From Kribbella pratensis (GTDB lineage: Bacteria > Actinomycetota > Actinomycetes > Propionibacteriales > Kribbellaceae): a stretch of 64,000 nucleotides of DNA. The position numbers and the translations under genes were made by a program. Location of the stretch: assembly GCF_004366075.1 (NCBI RefSeq), contig NZ_SODU01000001.1, positions 2,563,134 to 2,627,133 of the forward strand, written 5' to 3'. This document shows, in pieces, positions 7,617 through 16,005 of the stretch (position 1 is its first letter; each line of letters starts with the position of its first letter). Below the pieces are notes generated by a model. The model was not told where the DNA came from, did not search any database, and saw only the letters and a program-made list of their open reading frames with translations.

Positions 7617-8329
7617 GCCAACGCCTCCTGCTGGATCTTGGCGAGGTCGGCACAGCCGGAGATGCCCAGCTCCAGCAGGCTGTCCAGCTCGGCGCGGTCG
7701 AACGGCGCGCCCTCCGCCGTCCCCTGCACCTCGATGAACTTGCCGTCGCCGGTGATCACCAGGTTCATGTCCGTCTCGGCGCGGACGTCCTCCTCGTAGC
7801 AGAGGTCCAGCATCGGCACCGAGTCGACGATGCCGACCGACACCGCGGACACCGTCCCGGTCAGCGGCTCGCTCTTCAGCAGCTTCCGCTCCCGCAGGAA
7901 CGACACCGCGTCCGCGAGCGCGACGTACGCACCGGTGATCGCCGCGGTCCGCGTGCCGCCGTCGGCCTGCAGTACGTCGCAGTCGAGCAGGATGGTGTTC
8001 TCGCCGAGCGCCTTGTAGTCGATCACGGCCCGCAGCGAGCGACCGATCAGCCGGGAGATCTCGTGGGTGCGCCCACCGATCCGGCCCTTCACCGACTCGC
8101 GGTCCGAACGGGTGTTGGTGGCCCGCGGGAGCATTGCGTACTCCGCGCTCACCCAGCCGAGACCGGAGCCCTTGCGCCAGCGCGGCACGCCCTCGGTCAC
8201 ACTCGCCGCGCACAGCACCCGGGTGCGCCCGAACTCGACCAGCACCGAGCCCTCGGCGTGGTCGAGCCAGTTCCGGGTCACCGTCACGGGTCGGAGCTGG
8301 TCAGCATTACGTCCGTCAATCCGAGCCAT
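7613..8329 (-). CDS. rph: Ribonuclease PH
   Basis: This 238-aa phosphorolytic 3'-5' exoribonuclease trims tRNA precursor 3' ends. The translation has the classic opening [33 protein letters not shown], the R-rich [10 protein letters not shown] motif, [20 protein letters not shown] and [17 protein letters not shown]. The ATG at 8329 is preferred; an in-frame TTG at 8335 would add only two residues. It heads the rph-rdgB-ASCH operon. Confidence 0.96.
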   Translation of the reverse strand: MARIDGRNADQLRPVTVTRNWLDHAEGSVLVEFGRTRVLCAASVTEGVPRWRKGSGLGWVSAEYAMLPRATNTRSDRESVKGRIGGRTHEISRLIGRSLRAVIDYKALGENTILLDCDVLQADGGTRTAAITGAYVALADAVSFLRERKLLKSEPLTGTVSAVSVGIVDSVPMLDLCYEEDVRAETDMNLVITGDGKFIEVQGTAEGAPFDRAELDSLLELGISGCADLAKIQQEALA

Positions 8330-8353
8330 ACCCAAGACCCTAGTCGCAGTTGC

Positions 8354-9211
8354 TCAGGTCCGAAGAACCGGCGGGAGCTCCTCTCGCTTCTTCGGACGCA
8401 AGCGCATCCCCTCCGCGGACGGGAGCGACTGCGTCAGCGCCATCCGGGCCGCCCACGGCAGCAGGTCGTTGGCCCGGCGCCCGACCCACGGCACGCCTTC
8501 GCGCACCAGCCACGCCGCGTTCGCCCACTTGCTCGGCGGCCGGTACGCACAGTCCAGCTCCGGCCGTACGTCGATGCGCAGCCCGCGGGCCGCCAACTCG
8601 TCCGCGAACGCCCGGGCGAGCTTGCGATGCCCGCGCTCCCCCGGATGCAGCCGGTCGACGCTCCAGAAGTCCCGCCGGTACACCTCCGGGTAGTCGGCCA
8701 TGTCCAGCCGGATCCCACCGAACCGGGCGTGCAGGTCGTCGAACGCGACGTTGACCTGCTCGATCCGATGCCACAGCGGCCGCCGCAACCACCGCGGCAG
8801 GCCGAACACCTGGCCGTGGTCGTGGAACCGGACGGTGAGCAGCAACGCGCCCCGGGCGGTCAGTTGCTCGGCGCACAGGTTCAGGTGCTCGCGGATCCGG
8901 CCGGCGTCGAAGGTGGATCGCAAGGTGTCGTTGACCCCGACGATCAGCGAAGCAAGGTCGACAGGACCATCACCCGTTGAGGGGAGTTGCTCGGTCGCGA
9001 CGACCGGCACGGTGGCGCCGCTGGTCGCGTAGTTGGAGAACGTCACACGGTGGGTGCTGGCCAGGGAGTCGGCGAGCAACGAGGCCCAGCCCCGCCACCC
9101 CTCGCCCGGGCGCGCACCGGCACCGGACAGGTCGGTCGTACTGCTGCCGTTCATCGGGTCCCCGACCCCTACTGTGGTCGAGTCCCCCAGTGCCACGTAG
9201 TGGAGGCTCAC
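8354..9211 (-). CDS. SGNH/GDSL-family hydrolase
   Basis: This 285-aa serine esterase-like protein has no signal peptide. Block I is LHYVALGDSTTVGVGD with the nucleophile serine, block III is LIVGVNDTLR (G-x-N-D), and block V is DRLHPGERGH with the Asp-His pair. A long C-terminal tail (about residues 215-285) is basic and unassigned. The GTG at 9211 places the start directly before the GDS motif, as is usual for cytosolic actinobacterial members. It is divergent from the Gfo/Idh/MocA gene. The substrate is unknown; esters or acetylated carbohydrates are typical. Confidence 0.85.
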   Translation of the reverse strand: MSLHYVALGDSTTVGVGDPMNGSSTTDLSGAGARPGEGWRGWASLLADSLASTHRVTFSNYATSGATVPVVATEQLPSTGDGPVDLASLIVGVNDTLRSTFDAGRIREHLNLCAEQLTARGALLLTVRFHDHGQVFGLPRWLRRPLWHRIEQVNVAFDDLHARFGGIRLDMADYPEVYRRDFWSVDRLHPGERGHRKLARAFADELAARGLRIDVRPELDCAYRPPSKWANAAWLVREGVPWVGRRANDLLPWAARMALTQSLPSAEGMRLRPKKREELPPVLRT

Positions 9212-9294
9212 ATTCCGCCATGGTGACGGCACGGAGCGAGACGCCGATGTGCGGCGGATGACCAGTGCGGCAATTCCAGCTGGAGGATCGGTGA

Positions 9295-9336
9295 TTGCTT
9301 GCCAGAATTGCTCGGAGTTAGGCTGTTGCAAACAAC
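9295..9336 (+). promoter_or_regulatory. Putative promoter and palindrome upstream of the Gfo/Idh/MocA gene
   Basis: TTGCTT (9295-9300) and TAGGCT (9319-9324) are separated by 18 bp and fit a housekeeping -35/-10 pair. The short palindrome GTTGCAAACAAC (9325-9336) then covers the expected transcription start, 22 bp before the ATG at 9358. The palindrome is short, so operator function is a guess. Confidence 0.4.
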
Positions 9337-9357
9337 TATGTGCAGGAGTTGCCTGGT

Positions 9358-10530
9358 ATGACTGATCTTCGGTTTGGCGTGGTGGGGCTCGGCGCCCGCA
9401 GCCGCATCGCGCAGTACGCGCACCGTCCCGGCGAGGGCTCGGAAGTTGTCGCGGTCTGTGACCCGGTCGCGGGACAGCGGGACCTCGCACTGGAGCAGTA
9501 CCCGGACGCGACGGCGTACGCCGACCACTCCGAACTGCTGGACCAGAAGCTCGACGGCGTGTTCCTGACCACGCCCGACGACCTGCACGAGGGTCCGGCG
9601 ATCGACTTCCTCCAGGCCGGGGTGCCGGTGTTCGTGGAGAAGCCGCTGGCGATCACCACCGAGGGCTGCGACCGGGTCCTGCGGGCCGCGTACGACTCCG
9701 GCGCCCGGCTGTACGTCGGCCACAACATGCGGCACATGCCCGTCGTCCTGACGATGCGCAAGCTGATCCAGGACGGCGCGATCGGCGACGTGAAGGCCAT
9801 CTGGTGCCGGCACTTCGTCGGCCACGGCGGCGACTTCTACTTCAAGGACTGGCACGCGGACCGCACCCGCACCACCGGCCTGCTGCTGCAGAAGGGTGCC
9901 CACGACATCGACGTGATGCACTGGCTGGCCGGCGGCTACACGACCCGGGTGAACGCAATGGGCGCGCTCACGCTGTACGGCGGGATCACCGACCGGATGG
10001 ACCGCACCGGTCAGCGGTTCAAGGATTTCGTGTCCAACGACAACTGGCCGCCGCTGGAGCAGAAGGGCCTGGCGCCGGTGATGGACGTCGAGGACCTCTC
10101 GATGGCGAACCTGCTGCTGGACAACGGGGTGTTCCTCACCTACGAGCAGTGCCACTACACGCCGGACTACTGGCGCAACTACACGGTGATCGGCACCCAC
10201 GGCCGGCTCGAGAACTTCGGTGACACGGCGGGCGGCGTGGTGAAGGTGTGGAACAGCCGCCGCTCCGGGTACCGCGAGGACGCCGACCAGGTCGTCGAGA
10301 TCGCAGGCGAGACCGAGCACCACGGCGGCGCCGACCCGCACCTGGTCGCCGAGTTCGTGAGCTTCGTCCGCGACGGCGGCGCGACGCTCACCTCCCCGAT
10401 CGCGGCCCGCGCCGCGGTCGCCGCCGGCTACGCCGCCACCCAGTCCCTGCGCGCGAACGGCGTACCGCAGGACGTCCCGGCACTGGACCCGGCCCTGGTC
10501 GAGTATTTCGACAACGGACAGACGCGCTGA
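9358..10530 (+). CDS. Gfo/Idh/MocA-family NAD(P)-dependent oxidoreductase
   Basis: This 390-aa protein has the Rossmann dinucleotide loop GVVGLGARSR near its N-terminus, the family EKPLAIT motif (about residue 98) and KGAHDIDVMHWL, which carries the catalytic Asp/His region. The C-terminal alpha/beta domain has the expected size. Such enzymes oxidise or reduce sugars, inositols and amino sugars. The ATG at 9358 has AGGAG at 9344-9348; an in-frame GTG at 9340 would precede the Shine-Dalgarno. No sugar transporter adjoins it, so the substrate is open. It ends just before a structured leader serving the next gene. Confidence 0.88.
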   Translation: MTDLRFGVVGLGARSRIAQYAHRPGEGSEVVAVCDPVAGQRDLALEQYPDATAYADHSELLDQKLDGVFLTTPDDLHEGPAIDFLQAGVPVFVEKPLAITTEGCDRVLRAAYDSGARLYVGHNMRHMPVVLTMRKLIQDGAIGDVKAIWCRHFVGHGGDFYFKDWHADRTRTTGLLLQKGAHDIDVMHWLAGGYTTRVNAMGALTLYGGITDRMDRTGQRFKDFVSNDNWPPLEQKGLAPVMDVEDLSMANLLLDNGVFLTYEQCHYTPDYWRNYTVIGTHGRLENFGDTAGGVVKVWNSRRSGYREDADQVVEIAGETEHHGGADPHLVAEFVSFVRDGGATLTSPIAARAAVAAGYAATQSLRANGVPQDVPALDPALVEYFDNGQTR

Positions 10531-10542
10531 CAGTGCTACGCT
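10515..10542 (+). promoter_or_regulatory. Putative promoter of the SAM-hydrolase-like gene
   Basis: CGGACA (10515-10520) and TACGCT (10537-10542) are spaced 16 bp and sit at the 3' end of the Gfo/Idh/MocA gene. They would start a transcript near 10549, exactly where the long leader stem begins. Assignment is by eye only. Confidence 0.4.
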
Positions 10543-10548
10543 TTTCGA

Positions 10549-10631
10549 CGTGACCAGGTACGCCGCTATGCGAATGCTGAGCCCTCGATGCGGGAGGACT
10601 TCAGCGGCGTAGGCACGTGTGCTTGCAGCGA
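10549..10631 (+). promoter_or_regulatory. Structured 5' leader with a possible 14-codon uORF
   Basis: A long hairpin pairs UACGCCGCU (10559-10567) with AGCGGCGUA (10603-10611). It extends below as CGUG/CACG and CC/GG pairs, with bulged A and AGG. A competing inner pairing is GCUGA (10576-10580) with UCAGC (10601-10605). Inside the hairpin is a complete small frame from ATG 10568 to TAG 10610-10612, encoding MRMLSPRCGRTSAA. It could be an RNA switch or a leader-peptide attenuator. It matches no riboswitch consensus I can recall. Confidence 0.5.
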
Positions 10632-10664
10632 GAGGCCCCCGACGTCGGGGGCCTCTTCTCTTTT
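10632..10664 (+). terminator. Perfect GC-rich hairpin followed by a T-rich run
   Basis: Bases 10632-10643 are fully self-complementary to 10644-10655, allowing a stem of about 10 bp closed by a short loop. TTCTCTTTT follows (10656-10664). This is the most canonical intrinsic terminator in the window. It stands 33 bp upstream of the next start codon, so it can act either as the Gfo/Idh/MocA terminator or as an attenuator for the gene at 10698. Confidence 0.85.
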
Positions 10665-10697
10665 CCGAGACCTGCTGCGACCACCCTGGAGTGCCAC

Positions 10698-11528
10698 ATG
10701 ATCACGTACATCACCGACTGTTTCGACGGTAACGCCCGCGCCAGACTCAGCACCCGGATCGGTGCCCTGTTCGGCCAGTCGCCGACCGTCGTCGCCGCCG
10801 ACGGACCCGATCCGGAGTCGTTCGCCGCCCTCACTCTCCTCGACTGCCTGCGATCGCTGGAACTGCTGGGCGAGGACGGCCACCCGACGATCACGCTGCT
10901 CAACATCGCGCCGCGCGACGGCGTCTGGCCGAACGGCGTCCCGTTCTGCTTCTTCTGGCATGGCAAGCACCTGGTCGCTAGCACCTTCAACGCCCGCGTG
11001 CTTTCTCTGGTACGGCGTGAGCTCAGCATCGACCACGTCTACGTCACCGACATCCGCGAGGCGGTGACAGCGGCCGGTTTCGGCGCGGACGAGATCGAGA
11101 AGATCGCCACCACTCAGTTCCGCAGCCTCTGGTATCTCCCGCTGCTGGCCAAATGGGTCGCCGACGGCCGCAGGGTCCCGGCCACCGAGACCGCCGTACC
11201 GGAAGACCTCGAGGACGGCCCGGTCGTGAGCGTCGTCGACAACTTCGGCAACTGCAAGTTCGACTGCGGGCCGGACTCGATCGGCTTCGCGATCGGCGAG
11301 ACGGTGCCCGTCGCGGGCCGCAGCCAGGACGGCACACTGATCGTGACCGACGTGACCTGCTACCGGCACCTCACGGACGTCCCGCGAGGTGGCGCCGGTC
11401 TGATTGTCGGCAGTTCGGGCACTGACTTCGTCGAACTCGTCATCCGTGGTGCTTCCGCAGCGCAGGCGTTCGGGCTCCGGACCGGGGATGCACCGTTGCG
11501 GCGTACGTCGGTCGAGTACGCCGCTTAG
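10698..11528 (+). CDS. Divergent SAM hydrolase / DUF62-like protein
   Basis: This 276-aa protein resembles the S-adenosyl-L-methionine hydroxide adenosyltransferase family, relatives of fluorinase and chlorinase, which cleave SAM to adenosine and methionine. Supporting segments are the N-terminal ITYITDCFDGNARAR (family TDFG-like loop) and VVSVVDNFGNCKFDC, the C-terminal-domain signature. The typical acidic-histidine segment of the catalytic region is replaced by TLLNIAPRDGVWPNGV, so chemistry may differ. It has no signal peptide. The ATG at 10698 is preceded by CCTGGAGTGCCAC (weak GGAG). Its expression may be set by the hairpin leader and terminator just upstream. Its stop overlaps the convergent secreted-protein gene. 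Confidence 0.65.
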   Translation: MITYITDCFDGNARARLSTRIGALFGQSPTVVAADGPDPESFAALTLLDCLRSLELLGEDGHPTITLLNIAPRDGVWPNGVPFCFFWHGKHLVASTFNARVLSLVRRELSIDHVYVTDIREAVTAAGFGADEIEKIATTQFRSLWYLPLLAKWVADGRRVPATETAVPEDLEDGPVVSVVDNFGNCKFDCGPDSIGFAIGETVPVAGRSQDGTLIVTDVTCYRHLTDVPRGGAGLIVGSSGTDFVELVIRGASAAQAFGLRTGDAPLRRTSVEYAA

Positions 11529-14500
11529 CTGACGCCCGTGTTCATGTCGGTGCGGACCTCGTCGACAGTCAGTGCCCGGCTGTACATGCGGATGTCGTCG
11601 AGTGCGCCGCGCCAGCGTTCGTAGTTGCAGCCGCTGCAACCGGACTGGCCGAAGACCAAGGCCTGTGTGCTAGGGATCGGGGCGAGGGTCTCGGACGCGG
11701 TCAGGATCGCGGTGCCGTTGAGGTAGAGCGTGTAGGTGTTGGCGGTGTCGTTGAAGACTGCGGCCAAGTGCGACCACTGGTTGAGCGGGATGGTCGGCGT
11801 CGAGCTCACGTACTCCCGGCAGCCGCCGTTGCTGAACCCGCTCGCAATCTTGTTGCCGGTCGTCTGCAGCCAGTACGCGCAGCCGCCGGTCACCTCCTTG
11901 ATCAGGATCGTCTCGTACCCGCTCAGCGCGGTCGGATTGACCCAGGCTTCCAAGGTGTAGCTGGAAGTGAAGTTGAGCGACGCGGCGTTGGGTACGGTCA
12001 CGTTGCCCGACGAACCGTTGAACGACAGACCACCGCCGTACTTGCCGGTGTTCCTGGTGAGGCCCGCACCGGACATCGTCCCGTTGTTGCCGCTGCCGGA
12101 CGAGTCGTTCACTGTCGTCCCTGACGCCTCGTTGAAGCCCCACGCTCCGACCAACCCGGTCGGCAGTTGTGTCGCGGTGTACGTCGCCACGTAGCTCGCC
12201 CCGGTCTCGGGCACCGTGATCGTGTGCTGTTGCGCACCGCCGTCCGACCAGGACGCGAACGTGTACGACGTGTTGCCGGCGACCTGGTTGCGTGCCTCGA
12301 CGACGTGGTTGTAGCCGATCAACGTGTCGGCGACGAAGGGCGTCGTCCGCGCGATGCCGTCCAGGTAGAGCGTTCGCCCGCTGGGCACGGTGTCGAAGTT
12401 CAGATTCACCTTCTGCGGCCAGACCGTGACCGACCGCGTCGACGACAGCCCGGTCGAGTCGCGGACCGTCAGCGTGATCCGGTACCGGGTCAGGCCGCTG
12501 AAGTCGTGCCCGCTCGTCGGGATCGTGAACGTCCCGCCGGTGACCCCGGTGATCGGCGTCCCGGGATGCACGTGCCCGTCGTGCAGGAAGTCGATGTTCC
12601 AGGTGAACGCGCTCGGGGGCAGTGTGCCGTCGTCCGGATCCGTCCCGGTGCCGCTGAACGTGATCACGTCCCCGGCCCGGAACTGGGCACCGTCGGTGGG
12701 CGCGACGATGGTTGCCGTCGGCACGCTCCCCGCGCTGATCGTGAGCGGGGTCGAGAGCGAGCTGTTCACTCCGTCGGACACGGTCAGGCGGACCTGGTAC
12801 GCCCCGGCGGTCGTGTACGTGTGCGCCGGGTTCGCCGCGGTGGACGTCGTACCGTCGCCGAATGTCCACGAGTAGGTGAGCGGCTGCCCCTCGGGATCGG
12901 ACGAGCCGGCGCTCGAGAACGCGACGTCCAGCGGGGTCGGGCCTGACGTGGGCGTCGCCGAGACGTTGACGATCGGCGCCTGGTTGTTCTGCACGTACTT
13001 GATCCGCCGGATCTTGCTCACGCCGAACGTGCCGCTGTCGTCGGAGTAGCCCAGATCCACGTAGTACAAGGCACCGTCCGGTCCCTCGTCCAGGTAGACG
13101 ATGTCGCCGTACGGTCCGTCGACCGAGCCGTCCGCGGGCTCGAAGTTGAACGTGCCGGCGACCGCGCCGTTCGCGTCCAGCGTGAGGCCGCGGATCCAGT
13201 TCTGCGCGTAGTCGGCGTAGAAATACGCGCCCCGGTACGCCGGTGGGAAGGCGGTCCCGTGGTACACGAAACCACTGGTGACCGCGGCGTCGCGACCACT
13301 GTGCGGGTACCACAGCAGCGGGCTCGTGCACGGCGCCGGGCAGGGCCCCTCGGTGGCAGGCCAGCCGTAGTTCGCACCGGCGGCGCCCAGGTCGATCTCC
13401 TCCTTCGACGTGGCCGGATCGTTGCCTCCGACATCACCGATGAAGAAGCGCCCGGTCGGCTTGTCGTAGTACGCGCGGTACGGATTGCGCAGTCCACGGG
13501 CCCAGATCGTGTCGACATTCGGCCCCGACCCGTCGTAGAACGGGTTGTCGGTCGGCGCCGTACCGTCGGGGTTGATCCGGTGCACCTTGCCCCGCGGGCT
13601 GGTGAGCAGCGGCGCGGCCGACGCGTCGAAGTGCTCGCCGGTGGTGAACAGCAGCTTGCCGTCGTTTGCGAAGTTCAGCGCACCGCCGTGATGCTCGGCG
13701 TTCGCGGTCTGCGGATCCTCGTACAGCACGAACTCACTACCGGCCACCGTGCCGTCCAGGTTCGCGTTCGCGGTGAACCGGGAGACGCGGTCGTGGTTCG
13801 GCGAACCGAGGGTGTAGAAGACGTAGTAGTAGTGGTTCGTCGTGAAGGCGGGGTCGAGGACGAGGTCGTAGATGCCCTGCTGGACACCGGCCTGGCCGAT
13901 GTTGGTGATCTGCAGGAACAGTGCCGGGCTGGGCGTCGTGTACGGCGCCGGCAGCACCTTGATCCTGCCCTGCAGTTCGGCGACCAGCATCCGGCCGTCG
14001 GGCAGGAACTCGAAGGTCGTCGGCAGGTCGAACCCGGTCGCCAGGATCTCGTTCTGGAAGTAGTTCGTGTTCGAGACGTTGACGTTCACCACCGCCGACG
14101 TCGTCGTGTTCCCGGAGGCGTCCCGGGCCCGTGCCGTCAGGGTATGAGCGCCGTTGCCGACCGTCCGGGTGTCCCAGGTCAGCGCGTACGGCGATGCCGT
14201 GTCCTCAGGCCCCTTCGCCGTACCGTCCACCAGGAACTGCACTCCCGCGACACGATCGTTGTCGGCGGCATCGGCCGACACGGTGACGATGTCGGTGACC
14301 GTGGCCATGTTCGCCGGTGCCGTGACGGCGACCGTCGGCGGCGTCGTGTCGGCCGGAGCGGTGTCGCCCTTGAAGGCCACCATGTGCATCACCCAGGAGG
14401 TGCCGTTCTGGCCGGCAGTGGCGTTGTAGGGACCCGCCGTACCGACGACCTTGTCCTCGGTCCGGTTGCCGAAGTTGCTGCGCCGAGTGGTGAAGCCGGC

Positions 14501-15061
14501 GCCCGCCGAGTTCACGTTGCCGGTGGACGCCGCGGCGCCGAAGATCAGGTCCGACGGGTTCGTGGTGGTCGCGGTGCCGCTGTTCATCGCAGTGCTCGTG
14601 CCGACCGCGGCCGCCGAGACGTCCAGCGGATTGACCTTGTCCAGGCCTGAGTACTCGTGGATGTACAGGTCCGCCCAGGCGGTGATCGCGGCCGAGAACG
14701 TGGCTTTGACGGTGTTCGCTCCGGCTCCGATGTTCTTGGCGTAGAACACCTGCGAGCTCCAGGTGTTGTTGTTCCACCGCGTTACCGGCGCCGCGGCGGC
14801 GTACACGTTGTTCTTCGTGTCGGACAGCGTCACCGTGGCGCTGGTGTTCCAGATCAGGTAGACGACGATCAGGTTCCCGCCGGTGTTGGCCGACGAGAAC
14901 GCGAGGCTGTTGACCGTGCCGGAGCTGACCTCCTTGGCCCGGCTCTGGACGTGGGTCGGCGTTGCGGCAGCGGCCGGACCCGAGGTCGCGACCAGGCTCA
15001 GTGCGGCCAGCGCGAGCGCCAGCATCGTCCCCAACGGTTTCCCCCCACGGCGATGTGTCAC
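11525..15061 (-). CDS. Large secreted multidomain protein: Ig-like, glucose/sorbosone-dehydrogenase fold, PKD, LamG
   Basis: This protein of about 1178 aa has a Sec signal peptide (hydrophobic core from about residue 13, Ala-rich cleavage region near residue 33). In order I see a beta-rich module (about 40-250), a bacterial Ig-like module (PPTVAVTAPANMATVTDIVT), a soluble-aldose-dehydrogenase/sorbosone-dehydrogenase beta-propeller (about 350-710, opening GFDLPTTFEFLPDGRMLVAE, with GLRNPYRAYYD), a PKD domain (SYSWTFGDGTT), a further Ig-like module, and a C-terminal concanavalin/LamG domain. This arrangement suits an extracellular carbohydrate-oxidising or carbohydrate-binding enzyme. The GTG at 15061 places the start just before the signal peptide; an in-frame start at 15115 is possible. 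Cofactor (PQQ) use is not proven. Confidence 0.88.
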   Translation of the reverse strand: MTHRRGGKPLGTMLALALAALSLVATSGPAAAATPTHVQSRAKEVSSGTVNSLAFSSANTGGNLIVVYLIWNTSATVTLSDTKNNVYAAAAPVTRWNNNTWSSQVFYAKNIGAGANTVKATFSAAITAWADLYIHEYSGLDKVNPLDVSAAAVGTSTAMNSGTATTTNPSDLIFGAAASTGNVNSAGAGFTTRRSNFGNRTEDKVVGTAGPYNATAGQNGTSWVMHMVAFKGDTAPADTTPPTVAVTAPANMATVTDIVTVSADAADNDRVAGVQFLVDGTAKGPEDTASPYALTWDTRTVGNGAHTLTARARDASGNTTTSAVVNVNVSNTNYFQNEILATGFDLPTTFEFLPDGRMLVAELQGRIKVLPAPYTTPSPALFLQITNIGQAGVQQGIYDLVLDPAFTTNHYYYVFYTLGSPNHDRVSRFTANANLDGTVAGSEFVLYEDPQTANAEHHGGALNFANDGKLLFTTGEHFDASAAPLLTSPRGKVHRINPDGTAPTDNPFYDGSGPNVDTIWARGLRNPYRAYYDKPTGRFFIGDVGGNDPATSKEEIDLGAAGANYGWPATEGPCPAPCTSPLLWYPHSGRDAAVTSGFVYHGTAFPPAYRGAYFYADYAQNWIRGLTLDANGAVAGTFNFEPADGSVDGPYGDIVYLDEGPDGALYYVDLGYSDDSGTFGVSKIRRIKYVQNNQAPIVNVSATPTSGPTPLDVAFSSAGSSDPEGQPLTYSWTFGDGTTSTAANPAHTYTTAGAYQVRLTVSDGVNSSLSTPLTISAGSVPTATIVAPTDGAQFRAGDVITFSGTGTDPDDGTLPPSAFTWNIDFLHDGHVHPGTPITGVTGGTFTIPTSGHDFSGLTRYRITLTVRDSTGLSSTRSVTVWPQKVNLNFDTVPSGRTLYLDGIARTTPFVADTLIGYNHVVEARNQVAGNTSYTFASWSDGGAQQHTITVPETGASYVATYTATQLPTGLVGAWGFNEASGTTVNDSSGSGNNGTMSGAGLTRNTGKYGGGLSFNGSSGNVTVPNAASLNFTSSYTLEAWVNPTALSGYETILIKEVTGGCAYWLQTTGNKIASGFSNGGCREYVSSTPTIPLNQWSHLAAVFNDTANTYTLYLNGTAILTASETLAPIPSTQALVFGQSGCSGCNYERWRGALDDIRMYSRALTVDEVRTDMNTGVS

Positions 15062-15168
15062 CGCCCACCCCCACACACGTGTTTGCACGAACCACGCGCC
15101 CCCCGCGTGACCCACCCTGCACTGCAGTGTGGTCCTGTCGGGTCAGTGCGACAAGAGCGAGGGCCGGG

Positions 15169-16005
15169 TCACTTCGGTTCCATCACGGCGGCGCGCAGGA
15201 CCTCGCGGACGCGCTCCGGCTGCTCCAGCCAGGGCGAGTGGCCGGCGCCCGGGATCAGGTGGAACGTGTGGTTCGGGACGTGGTCGGCGAGATCGCGGAC
15301 AGCCCAGGCCGGGCGTGGGTCCCCGGCGCCGTGGACGAACGTGACCGGGGCCCGGATCGCGGCAGCCTGTGCCTTCTGCTCGTCAGGTGTCAGGCGTCCG
15401 GTCGCCCCCAGCGCGCGGTTGGCGGCGAAGTTGATCGGGAGGTCGACGGCCGCACTCGCGTACGCCCACTCCATCGCGCGCTCGCGATCGGCATGATCGG
15501 TGAACCACGACAACGCGCGGAACTCGGTTTCCTCGGCCGGGGTGCGCTGCCTCCCGGACAGTTCCTGCAGGCGGGCATCCTGCTCCGGGGTGATCCGGCG
15601 CGCGCGTTCCTCGTCGTACGCCGTACGCCAGTCGCCGACGCCGACACCGCCGAGGTACACGACCCCGGCCACGTGATCGCCGTACGACGCGGCGTACGTC
15701 ATCGCCAGCGTCGCGCCGAAGGAGTGGCCGATGACGACGATCCGCTCATGCCCGAAGTACGCGCGGAGTTCGTCGATGTCGCGCGCCGACCGGGTCAGCG
15801 TCTGCACGTCGGACGGGTCCGAGCGACCGCAGCCGCGCTGGTCGAAGCGGTGTACGACGACGAGGTCGTCGAGCATTGCCGCGAGTACGGCGTAGTCGTC
15901 CCACAGGCCTGGGCCGCCGTGCAGGATCACGACCGCCGGCCGTCCGGTCGCCGTGCCGGTGGTTGCGGTCCACAACCGAATGCCGTCAGATGTCGAAAAC
16001 GGCAT
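15169..16005 (-). CDS. Alpha/beta hydrolase, prolyl iminopeptidase-like (S33)
   Basis: This 278-aa cytosolic hydrolase has VILHGGPGLWDDY, the HGGPG oxyanion signature of proline iminopeptidases, and RFDQRGCGRSDPS. GHSFGATLA carries the nucleophile serine, HGAGDPRPA carries the likely acid, and IPGAGHSPWLEQPE carries the histidine. The start at 16005 lies inside the end of the upstream phosphodiesterase gene (20-bp overlap), implying coupled translation. It probably cleaves N-terminal proline peptides or small esters. The fold is certain; the substrate is not. Confidence 0.88.
   Translation of the reverse strand: MPFSTSDGIRLWTATTGTATGRPAVVILHGGPGLWDDYAVLAAMLDDLVVVHRFDQRGCGRSDPSDVQTLTRSARDIDELRAYFGHERIVVIGHSFGATLAMTYAASYGDHVAGVVYLGGVGVGDWRTAYDEERARRITPEQDARLQELSGRQRTPAEETEFRALSWFTDHADRERAMEWAYASAAVDLPINFAANRALGATGRLTPDEQKAQAAAIRAPVTFVHGAGDPRPAWAVRDLADHVPNHTFHLIPGAGHSPWLEQPERVREVLRAAVMEPK

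Noticed and set aside
10549..10664. Leader considered as a known SAM, SAH, TPP or c-di-AMP riboswitch
   Set aside because: The conserved core sequences of those classes, as I remember them, are not present. It is kept only as an unassigned structured leader.
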